In this document: one piece after another, positions 8,657 to 17,057 of the stretch
How positions within the stretch are numbered: the stretch's first letter is position 1
Layout: the number at the start of each line of letters is the position of its first letter
Source: Akkermansia muciniphila
Lineage (GTDB): Bacteria > Verrucomicrobiota > Verrucomicrobiia > Limisphaerales > UBA9464
Direction: 5' to 3'
Length of the DNA stretch: 64,000 bases
Assembly: GCA_945861565.1 (NCBI GenBank)
Contig: CAMAUY010000015.1
Span: 1-64,000, forward strand
Position numbers and translations under genes: made by a program
The notes under the pieces: model-generated
What the model was told of the DNA's origin: nothing
The model's database searches: none
The model's input: the letters and a program-made list of their open reading frames with translations, nothing else

Positions 8657-9627
8657 TATTGCAAATGAGAATTACTGGTCCCCCGATGCCGCTCGTAGGC
8701 CCCGACGATCCTTTGCACCAGAGGATGTCGAACAACATCTCGCTTCTCGAATTGCACCATCGCAATTCCCTCCACCTGATCAAGGGCTCGGATCGCTTCG
8801 ACAATCCCCGACCGTTTCTGCGGCGGGAGATCAATCTGAGTCGGATCGCCCGTCACAACCACCTTGGAGCCGAATCCCAATCGCGTGAGGAACATCAACA
8901 TCTGTTCGGTCGTCGTATTTTGCGCCTCATCCAGAATGATGAACGACTGGTTCAACGTCCTTCCCCGCATGTAGGCGAGCGGGGCGATCTCGATGACACC
9001 ACGCTCCATGTTTCGCTCCATCTCATCTGCCGGCATCATGTCGTGGAGCGCGTCGTGCAGCGGCCGCAGGTACGGATCCAGCTTTTGATGCAGGTCCCCG
9101 GGGAGAAACCCCAAGGCCTCTCCGGCTTCCACCGCGGGGCGGGTTAGAATAATCCGGCTTACCTTGCCGTCCTTCAGAGAGGCCACCGCCATCGCCATGG
9201 CAAGATACGTCTTCCCCGTGCCCGCTGGACCGATCCCAAACGTCACATCGTGTTCCCGGATGGCCGCGACGTAACGCTGCTGCCCAACGGTTTTCGGCGT
9301 GACGGTCGGCTTCTTGGAAGACGTGTGGATTCGGCTATTGAAAAGGGCATTGAGAGCCTCCGCACCGTCGTGCTTGACCACGTCTACCGCGTGGGCGAAT
9401 TCCCGGGCTCGCGGCGCGACCCCCTCCTGCATGCTTTTCTCCAAAAACTGGAATATTTTCTTGGCCTGACTCACCCCGTCGGCCGATCCCTCCAGGCGAA
9501 TCCAGCCATCGCGCGTGACGACCCTCACCCCCAGCTCCAGCTCCAACAAACGCAAGTTCTTTTCGTCGTTGTTGAACAATTGCTGGGCCGCGCGGGCGGA
9601 CTCATAATGCAGTGTCTCCGTCGTCAT
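8656..9627 (-). CDS. PhoH-family ATPase
   Basis: A 323-residue PhoH-like protein with an N-terminal KH-like segment and a P-loop ATPase domain. Walker A is GPAGTGKT at residues 133-140, and Walker B is IILDEAQN in the second half, followed by GDPTQIDLP, the family's sensor stretch. PhoH proteins next to YbeY are thought to act in RNA metabolism or ribosome maturation; the exact reaction is unknown. It is the first gene of the phoH-ybeY-recO run. The gene upstream on the same strand ends 59 bases away. Confidence 0.9.
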   Translation of the reverse strand: MTTETLHYESARAAQQLFNNDEKNLRLLELELGVRVVTRDGWIRLEGSADGVSQAKKIFQFLEKSMQEGVAPRAREFAHAVDVVKHDGAEALNALFNSRIHTSSKKPTVTPKTVGQQRYVAAIREHDVTFGIGPAGTGKTYLAMAMAVASLKDGKVSRIILTRPAVEAGEALGFLPGDLHQKLDPYLRPLHDALHDMMPADEMERNMERGVIEIAPLAYMRGRTLNQSFIILDEAQNTTTEQMLMFLTRLGFGSKVVVTGDPTQIDLPPQKRSGIVEAIRALDQVEGIAMVQFEKRDVVRHPLVQRIVGAYERHRGTSNSHLQ

Positions 9628-9686
9628 GGGACAGCCAGGATACAGAATTAGCGAAAAAGAAAAGGCACAACACCGTCACATCCAGG

Positions 9687-10184
9687 TCAGCAATCGCCGA
9701 GACATGCCCGAATCTTCGCCGCGGTCTCCCGAAGGGCTTCAGGAACCACGGTGGTGCCCGCAATGACCGGCATAAAGTTCACATCGCCCGTCCATCGGGG
9801 GACGACATGGATGTGGAGATGTTCGACAATGCCAGCACCCGCCACCCGACCCACGTTGACTCCGATATTGAACCCCTCTGGCTGCATTGCCCGCTTGAGC
9901 GCATTCTGACAGCGGCGGACCCATTGCATGAGCTCCAGCAACTCGGAATCATCCAACTCATTCCAATCCGCCGTCTGGCGATACGGAACCACCATGAGAT
10001 GCCCGGCACTGTAGGGGTACGCGTTGAGCACGGCGTAACAGGTGCGACCTCGCCCCAGCACGTAGTTTTCCTCATCGGCACTCGACTGCGCCAACCGGGT
10101 GAAGAGCGACGGATCGCGAACCGGATCCTTGGGGCCAAGGATATAGTCAATTCTCCAAGGGGCGTGCAGGACATCCATGGTCAA
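9687..10184 (-). CDS. HIT-family nucleotide hydrolase/phosphorylase-like protein
   Basis: A 165-residue histidine-triad protein. The catalytic triad HLHIH is at residues 122-126 followed by VVPRW, and the earlier HLMVVPYR (62-69) is the usual strand before it. Length and the long N-terminal part fit the Ap4A phosphorylase/HIT group (FHIT/Apa-like) more than the short Hint group. Substrates are probably dinucleoside polyphosphates or nucleotide adenylates. It overlaps the stop of the sugar isomerase gene by four bases (ATGA), so the two are coupled. Confidence 0.88.
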   Translation of the reverse strand: MTMDVLHAPWRIDYILGPKDPVRDPSLFTRLAQSSADEENYVLGRGRTCYAVLNAYPYSAGHLMVVPYRQTADWNELDDSELLELMQWVRRCQNALKRAMQPEGFNIGVNVGRVAGAGIVEHLHIHVVPRWTGDVNFMPVIAGTTVVPEALRETAAKIRACLGDC

Positions 10185-11212
10185 GCACCCATGCCGTCTT
10201 CGAAACTACCCGCCGCCGCCGGCCAGCACATGTGGTCGCGCACGTAGCGAATTCCGTTGGCGCTGGTCCACTCAAGATCTTTGTAGGCCGACTCCGCCTC
10301 GACCACCAGGGGAGCCGTCGGGCAGCTGTGAAGCTTGCAGTAACGCTGGGCATAGCCGGAGTTCAAGAGCAACTCCACGTACCGTTGCATGTTGAGATCC
10401 CCGCTCGGGAGATCGGTAAACTGCATGCCGCGCTTGGACCAGTTGGGCTCCATGGCCCGCAAGGGGAATCCGCTCCGAATGACGAAATTCTTCACGTGAG
10501 CGGCGTAAATCCTGGATCCGACCTTTTCGAAACGCGTCTCCCACGGCTCTCCTTCCCAGCAGTGTGACGGATCCGCATTCACACCCAGGCACTTGTCTCC
10601 ATCACAGATGTTGACCAGCATGTTGAAGTCGTCCCCGCACATTGCACCGGTGCCCGGATGGATCTCGTGGCAGAGATAAAGCCCCAGCTTCCGCGCATGA
10701 TTACGAAGCTTCGCGGTTTTCTTAACGAACCGTTCCTGCCCTTCCTTGATCAAGTCATAACCTCCGCCGCTCCAGAAACCCCACGGATACCCGGACGCCA
10801 CCTCCCATCCAAAAGCCACCCCCCAAAACATCGGAACCACCTTTAGCCCGAGCTCGGCAAGCAAATCCATCAGCTTCAGCAGATAGTCCTCATGCCACTT
10901 CTCGATCTTCTCCGAAGACAGTTTTAAAACATCAGGCGAAATAAACGCATTACCCGTTTTTGTGCCGGTCCAAATGGACGTATGGACCCAAAAAGGGCAG
11001 TGGGCCGAAACGCCATCCAGACGCAGACCCCGGGATGCAAAGGTTTCGTGGATCTCCTTGACCGATTTGAATCCACCTTTTCCGTTCCCCAGCATGTAAT
11101 TGCTCGGCTGAGCACCCGCGGCTCCCGACGCTTTGGCGTAGTCCAAAAACTGCGCAAGAGACTTCGCACCGTGCTGAGCTCCTTCAACGGATGCATGAAA
11201 AGCGTTTGCCAT
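10181..11212 (-). CDS. Sugar phosphate isomerase/epimerase family protein (xylose isomerase-like TIM barrel)
   Basis: A 343-residue AP-endonuclease-2/xylose-isomerase-type TIM barrel. Metal-site candidates are the Glu and His in LCHEIHPGTG, Asp and His in NADPSHCWEG, and the Glu in VVEAES, in the expected barrel order. The opening KSLAQFLDYAKASGAAGAQ is typical of verrucomicrobial and planctomycete members annotated as sugar phosphate isomerase/epimerase. The substrate is unknown. It precedes and overlaps the HIT gene. It lies downstream of nrdJ on the same strand but is separated from it by a strong terminator. Confidence 0.8.
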   Translation of the reverse strand: MANAFHASVEGAQHGAKSLAQFLDYAKASGAAGAQPSNYMLGNGKGGFKSVKEIHETFASRGLRLDGVSAHCPFWVHTSIWTGTKTGNAFISPDVLKLSSEKIEKWHEDYLLKLMDLLAELGLKVVPMFWGVAFGWEVASGYPWGFWSGGGYDLIKEGQERFVKKTAKLRNHARKLGLYLCHEIHPGTGAMCGDDFNMLVNICDGDKCLGVNADPSHCWEGEPWETRFEKVGSRIYAAHVKNFVIRSGFPLRAMEPNWSKRGMQFTDLPSGDLNMQRYVELLLNSGYAQRYCKLHSCPTAPLVVEAESAYKDLEWTSANGIRYVRDHMCWPAAAGSFEDGMGA

Positions 11213-11344
11213 GATCTTAATAAGAAATGTTAATTTTTAAAACTTACCCCGCAGCCTGCTGTCCGTTGCGGGAACCGACTGTTGTTTAAGCGAAATCGAG
11301 CCTGCTGGCAAGTTTGGAGGCGGGGCAAGTGCGAAGTTGAATGA

Positions 11345-11379
11345 AAAGGACCGGGCCCCTTTTAAGAGCCCGGTCCTTT
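11345..11379 (-). terminator. Rho-independent terminator of nrdJ
   Basis: Perfect 12-base-pair inverted repeat, AAAGGACCGGGC at 11345-11356 and its complement at 11368-11379, with an 11-base loop. Read on the minus strand, the stem is followed by TTTT. It lies 28 bases past the nrdJ stop and separates nrdJ from the isomerase gene. Confidence 0.85.
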
Positions 11380-11406
11380 GCTGAGCGACGGTGGTTCCTC
11401 CCGGCT

Positions 11407-14400
11407 CTACGAACAGCCGAGACTTTCGCCGCAATTCAAACATTTATAACAGGCGCCGTTGCGGACAGTGATGTGTCCGCAGCGGGGGCAACTCGGAGCG
11501 TCCCCTTGATTTTGAAAAGTACTCGTCAGCAACGAGGAAGACATCATCGCCCGTCCGCCCGCAGCGGAACCCGTGCCGTCCCGTTGGCCGATGAGCGTCG
11601 AGGTCATGGGGCTTTTGACAACGAAGTCCGTGCCGTACTCATCGGACCGCGGCAGTTCGGACACGGGTCGATTCACTTTTTTTTTCAGTTCTTCAATCAG
11701 AGCAGCCGATTCGAGCGCGCCGGCCGTGACACCGCCCGGAGAATTTGCCTCCCGGTATCCCGTGATGAACTGGACAGCCATCCATCGAAACACATAATCA
11801 ATGACGGAGGAGGCACTCCGTATGTCGGGGTTCTTGGTGAAACCACTCGGTTCGAATCGCTGATGCGCAAACTTTCGCACCAGACTTTCCAGCGGCACAC
11901 CGTACTGAAGCGACATGCTGGTTAGAGCTCCAATGGTATCCATCAGGCCGCCAATGGTGCTGCCTTCCTTCGCCATGGTGACAAACAGTTCGCCCGGCTG
12001 GCCGTCGTTGAACAGCCCAACGGTCATGTAACCTTCATGACCGGCAATCTCGAACTTGTGATTGATCGCAGCCCGTGTGTCCGGCAGGCGCCGGCGTAGA
12101 GGTTGTTCGGCCTGCGCTTTAACCCGGGAAAGTTCCGCCTCGAGTTCAAGCACCCGGTTCTCGATCGACACCGCGGCGGCGTCCGGAGCGGCCTTGTCGC
12201 CCCCTTCGCGGGTTTTTTTGGTATTCAACGGCTGGCTGCGCTTGGAGCCATCGCGGTAAATTGCGACACACTTGAGGCCCAGCTTCCAAGCATCGACATA
12301 GGCATTGCGGATATCCTGAGTCGTCGCTTCGTTCGGCAAGTTCACCGTCTTGGAGATAGCCCCGGAGATAAACGGTTGGGCGGCGGCCATCATACCCAGA
12401 TGCGCTTTATATTGGATGCTCCGCCGACCCTTATGAGCCTTGAAGGCGCAATCGAACACTGCCAGATGCTCCGATTTGAGACCACTGGCAATAACCAAGC
12501 CCCTGCCGTCGTCGACATCTTCGATCGTGTCATGGACTTCGATATGTTTCTCGATGCCCAGAATTTCACTCTCCGAGTACCCGAGCCGTCGCAATGCTTC
12601 AGGCACCGTCCGGTTCACCATCTTCAGCATGCCGCCACCCGCCAGCAGCTTATATTTGACGAGCGCAATATCGGGCTCCACTCCCGTGGTGTCGCAGTCC
12701 ATGAGAAATGCAATGGTGCCGGTCGGCGCTAGAACGGTGACCTGCGCATTGCGGTAGCCCGATTCGCGGCCTCGTTGGAAGGCGACCTCCCAACATTTTC
12801 GTGCCTCTTCCTTCAAGTAGTGGAACTCACGCGAAGGTTGAATTTGCTCCACGGCATCGCGGTGCAATCGGATGACTCCGAGCATCGACTCGACATTCTC
12901 GGGCTGCGCCGGTTTCTCCACCCCCGAACACCGGGCATCTCGATATCCCGAAAACGGCTCCATGATCTCGGCGATCGCAGCCGATTGTTCGTAGGCATGC
13001 CCCGTCATAATCGCCGTGATTGCTCCGGCCAGCGCCCGGCCCTCATTCGAATCGTACGGGAGTCCGTAGCTCATGATGAGTGACCCCAAATTTGCATATC
13101 CCAAACCCAGCGTGCGAAATATATGGGAATTTTCAGCGATGACCTTGGTTGGGTAGCTCGCGTTATCAACCAGGATCTCCTGGGCCGTGATATAGATTCG
13201 GACGGCCGCCTTGAACCGGGCGACATCAAAGGAGCCGTCAGCTCGCTTGAATTTCATCAAGTTCAAGGACGCCAAGTTGCAGGCCGTATTGTTCAGGAAG
13301 ACGTACTCGGAGCACGGATTCGTGGAATGAATCGGTTCGGTGCCCTTACACGTATGCCACTTCTGAATAGCACCGTCATACTGCAGTCCAGGATCGCCGC
13401 ACACCCAAGTGCCTTCGGCCACTCGATCCATCAACTCCGAAGCGTTCTTTTTCTCCAATACCTCCCCCGTGGTGATCGACCGCGTGTTCCAGTCGCCGCC
13501 ACTGAGGGCGGCCTGCATGAATTCGTCCGAGACGCGGACGGACAGATTTTCATTCTGATACATGACGGATCCGTAGGCTTCGCCGTTAAACGAGCCGTCG
13601 TAGCCCTGCTCCATGAGCGCCCACGCCTTCCGCTCTTCCTTCATCTTTGCCGTGATGAACTCCTCGATATCCCCGTGCCAGTCACGGATGGTGTTCATCT
13701 TGGCGGCCCGGCGCGTCTTGCCTCCGGACTTTACCACGTTGGCTACCTGATCATAGACCTTAAGAAAACTCATCGGGCCACTCGGTCGGCCGCCGCCAGA
13801 GAGCTTCTCCTTCGAACTCCGGATGGGTGAAAGGTCCGTGCCCGTCCCGGATCCGTACTTGAATAGCATCGCCTCTGAATACGCGAGTTCCATGATGCTC
13901 TCCATGTCGTCATTGACCGACTGAATGAAACACGCGCTACCTTGGGGGTATTCGTATTGGGTCGCCGCCCGCTGGGCCACCCGGGTGGCCGGGTTGCAAT
14001 ACCAATTTCCGCGCGACTGGTTCTTGCCGACGCCGTACTGGTGGTAGAGTCCGACATTGAACCACACGGGTGAATTGAAGGCTCCGTACTGGTTCACGCA
14101 CAGCCAGGTCAATTCGTCGTAAAACAACTCGCCGTCTTCCTTGCTGAAATACCCATCCGCCACACCCCAATCGGCAATCGTTCGGCTGACCCGATGAATC
14201 AGTTGCTTGACCGACTGCTCGCGCTCACCGGGTTTCTGGGGGTCGCCATAGAAATATTTCGAGCAAACAACCTTCGTGGCCAATTGCGACCAGAATTTCG
14301 GAACCTCAACTCCTTCCTGCTTGAAGATTACCTTCCCGGCATCATCAGTGATCTCAGCCGTGCGGTGCTCCCAATCAATTTGGTCAAACGGCTTCACCGC

Positions 14401-14550
14401 CGCATCGCTAAATGCTCGCTCGAACTTTAAACGGCGTCCTGGCTTCCCGGCGGATGGCGCACCGGAACGTCGAGAAGAGGCGGCGGGGCGGGTGGAACGG
14501 CCAGCAGCGGCAGAGCCGGCTGTGACCTCAGTGTCACGGGCGTCGATCAT
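11407..14550 (-). CDS. nrdJ: Vitamin B12-dependent (class II) ribonucleoside-diphosphate reductase
   Basis: A 1047-residue adenosylcobalamin-dependent ribonucleotide reductase, which makes deoxyribonucleotides with or without oxygen. The active-site motif NPCSE lies at 411-415, with thiyl-radical Cys413 and Glu415. The redox pair is Cys207 (GSACF) and Cys424 (NTACNL). The C-terminus ends in a CPRCG...CLNCG zinc-ribbon-like tail that includes the swinging cysteines. The first 40 residues are low-complexity and Arg/Ser-rich, so the true start could be a little later. No ATP-cone domain is evident. It is monocistronic, with its own terminator at 11345. Full-length and apparently intact. Confidence 0.93.
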   Translation of the reverse strand: MIDARDTEVTAGSAAAGRSTRPAASSRRSGAPSAGKPGRRLKFERAFSDAAVKPFDQIDWEHRTAEITDDAGKVIFKQEGVEVPKFWSQLATKVVCSKYFYGDPQKPGEREQSVKQLIHRVSRTIADWGVADGYFSKEDGELFYDELTWLCVNQYGAFNSPVWFNVGLYHQYGVGKNQSRGNWYCNPATRVAQRAATQYEYPQGSACFIQSVNDDMESIMELAYSEAMLFKYGSGTGTDLSPIRSSKEKLSGGGRPSGPMSFLKVYDQVANVVKSGGKTRRAAKMNTIRDWHGDIEEFITAKMKEERKAWALMEQGYDGSFNGEAYGSVMYQNENLSVRVSDEFMQAALSGGDWNTRSITTGEVLEKKNASELMDRVAEGTWVCGDPGLQYDGAIQKWHTCKGTEPIHSTNPCSEYVFLNNTACNLASLNLMKFKRADGSFDVARFKAAVRIYITAQEILVDNASYPTKVIAENSHIFRTLGLGYANLGSLIMSYGLPYDSNEGRALAGAITAIMTGHAYEQSAAIAEIMEPFSGYRDARCSGVEKPAQPENVESMLGVIRLHRDAVEQIQPSREFHYLKEEARKCWEVAFQRGRESGYRNAQVTVLAPTGTIAFLMDCDTTGVEPDIALVKYKLLAGGGMLKMVNRTVPEALRRLGYSESEILGIEKHIEVHDTIEDVDDGRGLVIASGLKSEHLAVFDCAFKAHKGRRSIQYKAHLGMMAAAQPFISGAISKTVNLPNEATTQDIRNAYVDAWKLGLKCVAIYRDGSKRSQPLNTKKTREGGDKAAPDAAAVSIENRVLELEAELSRVKAQAEQPLRRRLPDTRAAINHKFEIAGHEGYMTVGLFNDGQPGELFVTMAKEGSTIGGLMDTIGALTSMSLQYGVPLESLVRKFAHQRFEPSGFTKNPDIRSASSVIDYVFRWMAVQFITGYREANSPGGVTAGALESAALIEELKKKVNRPVSELPRSDEYGTDFVVKSPMTSTLIGQRDGTGSAAGGRAMMSSSLLTSTFQNQGDAPSCPRCGHITVRNGACYKCLNCGESLGCS

Positions 14551-14901
14551 GGGGCAGGAACGGGTTAGAGTTCGGGTTCAAATTCGGGAAGAGCGGACCA
14601 GGTCGGCGGTTAAATTCGAAGGTCGGAATGCACAGGAAATTCAACTGGGGGCGTCAACTTGGATCGAGTCTTCAGAAAATCGGCACATTACCACAAAACA
14701 GGACGTAAACCACCCCTTCAGGTTTAGCTTCGCACGCTATCCGTGGGGGACGGAGAGGCACCGTACCACTACGGGTTGTGGTGACAAGCGGTTTTTGATG
14801 ATTTTCTGTCCGCCCCCGATTTGGCCGAAGATTTGACCTAAATATCAACCTGTTTCCCAAAAAGGATTGGCCCCTACCCCGCGCTCACCCACATTTCGTC
14901 C
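14551..14901. other. Intergenic region between divergent nrdJ and yicC
   Basis: A 351-base gap that must hold the promoters of both divergent genes. A short hairpin (ACCAC 14765-14769 with GTGGT 14778-14782) is the only inverted repeat noticed. I looked for a cobalamin riboswitch box and for NrdR-type repeats upstream of nrdJ and saw neither. No small gene is supported. Confidence 0.5.
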
Positions 14902-15777
14902 ATGCGATCCATGACCGGCCACGGGGCCGTCAGTTACTCGACCGAAGTTGGCAGGGCCACCGTTGAACTCCGTGCCGTCAACCGCAAGCAGGCCGAGATT
15001 GCCGTCACACTCCCGGGTGAGCTCGCCGGCCTGGAGGAACGAGTGCGCGGGACGGTCAGTCCGATGGTCGCGCGCGGTCGGTGCGATGTTCGAATTCAAT
15101 GGGAGGGTATAACGCCGGTCACTTCATCGCGCGTCAACCGCGCCGTCGCACAGGCCTTTGCCCAAGAATTCGCCGCTTTGGCCTCCGAACTGAACCTGAC
15201 TGCGACACTCACCCTGGAGTTGCTCGCACGCTGCCCCGGGGTGATCCAATCCGACCCCGTCCGCGCCGAGGTGTCCGCCATCTGGCCGGTGGTCGAAGAG
15301 GCACTTAAGCAGGCCCTGGCGGTCTTTGTCCGGAGCCGCGAACGCGAGGGATCGCACCTTGCGATGGACCTGACGGAACGAATCGGATTGCTTCGAACCT
15401 CCACCGGTCGACTTGCGAATTGGGCCCCGACGGTCGCAAAACGCTTTCGGGAGCAACTATTGCAGCGCATCCGCGCGGCCGGGATCGAAAACATTTCAGC
15501 CGACGACGAGCGCGTCATCCGCGAAGTCGTATTCTTTGCGGACCGCTCGGATATCGCCGAGGAATTAACCCGCCTTGAAAGCCATTACATCCAATTCGAA
15601 GATTGCAGCGCCGCCACCGAACCTGTCGGCCGAAAACTCGATTTCCTCGCGCAAGAGATGAACCGGGAGATCAACACGATCGGTTCGAAGGCAAATGACG
15701 CCACGATTTCCGCGGAGGTCGTCGTGATGAAAACGGAACTGGAACGGTTCCGTGAGCAGGCTCAAAACGTGGAATAA
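14902..15777 (+). CDS. yicC: YicC-family endoribonuclease
   Basis: A 291-residue YicC protein. The N-terminus RSMTGHG is the diagnostic opening, followed by VELRAVNRKQAEI (usually RSVNHR) and, near the C-terminus, KLDFLAQEMNREINTIGSKAND split over residues about 253-274, the other diagnostic block. YicC is an endoribonuclease implicated in RNA decay. It comes six bases before gmk, the conserved yicC-gmk order seen in many bacteria, and begins a long plus-strand run. The annotated ATG and one three codons later are both possible starts. Confidence 0.93.
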   Translation: MRSMTGHGAVSYSTEVGRATVELRAVNRKQAEIAVTLPGELAGLEERVRGTVSPMVARGRCDVRIQWEGITPVTSSRVNRAVAQAFAQEFAALASELNLTATLTLELLARCPGVIQSDPVRAEVSAIWPVVEEALKQALAVFVRSREREGSHLAMDLTERIGLLRTSTGRLANWAPTVAKRFREQLLQRIRAAGIENISADDERVIREVVFFADRSDIAEELTRLESHYIQFEDCSAATEPVGRKLDFLAQEMNREINTIGSKANDATISAEVVVMKTELERFREQAQNVE

Positions 15778-15783
15778 ACCCCC

Positions 15784-16467
15784 ATGTTCCACCCCTCTTA
15801 TGCCATGAAATCGCAACCCATTCTCTTCCTCATTTCCGCTCCTTCCGGCGGTGGAAAAACAACGGTCATGAACGGCCTGCTCGCAGCCATGCCCGGCCTG
15901 CAACGGGTGGTCACCTGCACAACACGCCCGCCGCGCCCGACGGAGCGCGACGGAGTCGAGTATCATTTTCTCCGCCCCGGAGAATTTGAGGTACGCGTGG
16001 CCCGGGGAGAATTCCTGGAACACGCCGACGTCTACGGCAACCGCTACGGAACTCGGCGAGAAGCAGTCCTGGATCTGCTGAACGCAGGATCGGACGTGAT
16101 CCTCAGTCTCGACGTGCAAGGCGCGGCGACGGTGAGGCGACTCGCCACCTCGGACCCGGTCCTGAAGCCCGCTCTCGTGACGGCATTCATCACCCCGCGT
16201 TCTCTGGCGGAACTCGAATGTCGTCTTCGCTCTCGTGCGGGAGACTCCGAAGCCGTGATACAAAAGCGGCTCGCTTCCGCCGAGCAAGAAATTCTCCAGT
16301 GGCCGACGTTCGATTACTTGGTTGTGAGCGATACCCGGGCGTCCGATCTGGCGCGAATTCAGTCTATTTTTGCCGCCGAAAAAAGCCGCTGTTCGCGCCT
16401 GGATTTCCAATTCGGCGGGTCGCGAACCCAACCGACCCATAAACCGGTCTGTCCGCAAATCGAATGA
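15784..16467 (+). CDS. gmk: Guanylate kinase
   Basis: A 227-residue guanylate kinase converting GMP to GDP. The P-loop SAPSGGGKTT lies at about residues 18-27. TTRPPRPTERDGVEYHF is the GMP-binding block, and GNRYGT and LDVQGA follow in the right order. The first ATG (15784) has GGAA upstream; an inner ATG at 15805 would also give a complete enzyme. The C-terminal 30 residues extend beyond the family core. It overlaps coaC by four bases (ATGA). Confidence 0.92.
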   Translation: MFHPSYAMKSQPILFLISAPSGGGKTTVMNGLLAAMPGLQRVVTCTTRPPRPTERDGVEYHFLRPGEFEVRVARGEFLEHADVYGNRYGTRREAVLDLLNAGSDVILSLDVQGAATVRRLATSDPVLKPALVTAFITPRSLAELECRLRSRAGDSEAVIQKRLASAEQEILQWPTFDYLVVSDTRASDLARIQSIFAAEKSRCSRLDFQFGGSRTQPTHKPVCPQIE

Positions 16468-17057
16468 GAAAAAAATCAACTGCCACGCCCTGGGAGGTCC
16501 CATCCCGCGAGCGGTCTCCGCGCCGCATCGTCCTCGGCGTCACCGGCTCCATCGCAGCCTATAAGGCGGCTGATTTGTGTAGCCTGCTCGTCAAGGAAGG
16601 AGCCGAAGTTTGGGTAGTCCTTACCGCCGACGCCCAGCGGTTTATCACCCCGTTGCCTTTCAAGACGCTTTCGCGCCACGCCGTCATCACCGACAGGGTC
16701 GACGAGGAGGAGGGTTGGAAGCCGTCGCACATCCGACTTGCGGATGAAGCGGATCTGCTGCTGATTGCCCCAGCGACTGCGAACACAATGGCCCGACTTG
16801 CCATGGGGATGGCCGATGATGCCCTGACGGCCATCGCTCTCGCCTTGAACCCGCAGGCGCGGCTCCTCATTGCGCCGGCGATGAATGGGAAGATGTGGCT
16901 GCACCCTGCCACCCAGCAGAATGTGGCGGTATTGAAAAGCCGCGGCGCGGAATTTATCGGGCCCGACGAAGGAATGCTTTCCTGCGGGTATGAAGGGCTC
17001 GGACGTCTCTGGAATCTGGCGGATATTTCGGCATGCGCCTTGCGGATGGTCAAGTAA
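16464..17057 (+). CDS. coaC: Phosphopantothenoylcysteine decarboxylase-type flavoprotein (CoaC domain only)
   Basis: A 197-residue HFCD flavoprotein. LGVTGSIAAYKAADL (about residues 24-38) is the FMN-binding opening. PATANTMARLAMGMADD contains the conserved Asn/Ala turn, and APAMNGKMW carries the PxMNxxMW motif of CoaC. A conserved Cys follows in MLSCGYEG. This predicts decarboxylation of phosphopantothenoylcysteine in CoA biosynthesis. The usual fused CoaB ligase domain is absent and the protein ends after CoaC, so CoaB must be elsewhere, or this is a related flavoprotein. Its stop overlaps the next gene as TAATG. Confidence 0.85.
   Translation: MRKKSTATPWEVPSRERSPRRIVLGVTGSIAAYKAADLCSLLVKEGAEVWVVLTADAQRFITPLPFKTLSRHAVITDRVDEEEGWKPSHIRLADEADLLLIAPATANTMARLAMGMADDALTAIALALNPQARLLIAPAMNGKMWLHPATQQNVAVLKSRGAEFIGPDEGMLSCGYEGLGRLWNLADISACALRMVK

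Noticed and set aside
14551-14901. Possible cobalamin riboswitch or NrdR box upstream of nrdJ
   Set aside because: No B12-box core or paired NrdR-like repeats were found on either strand by eye.
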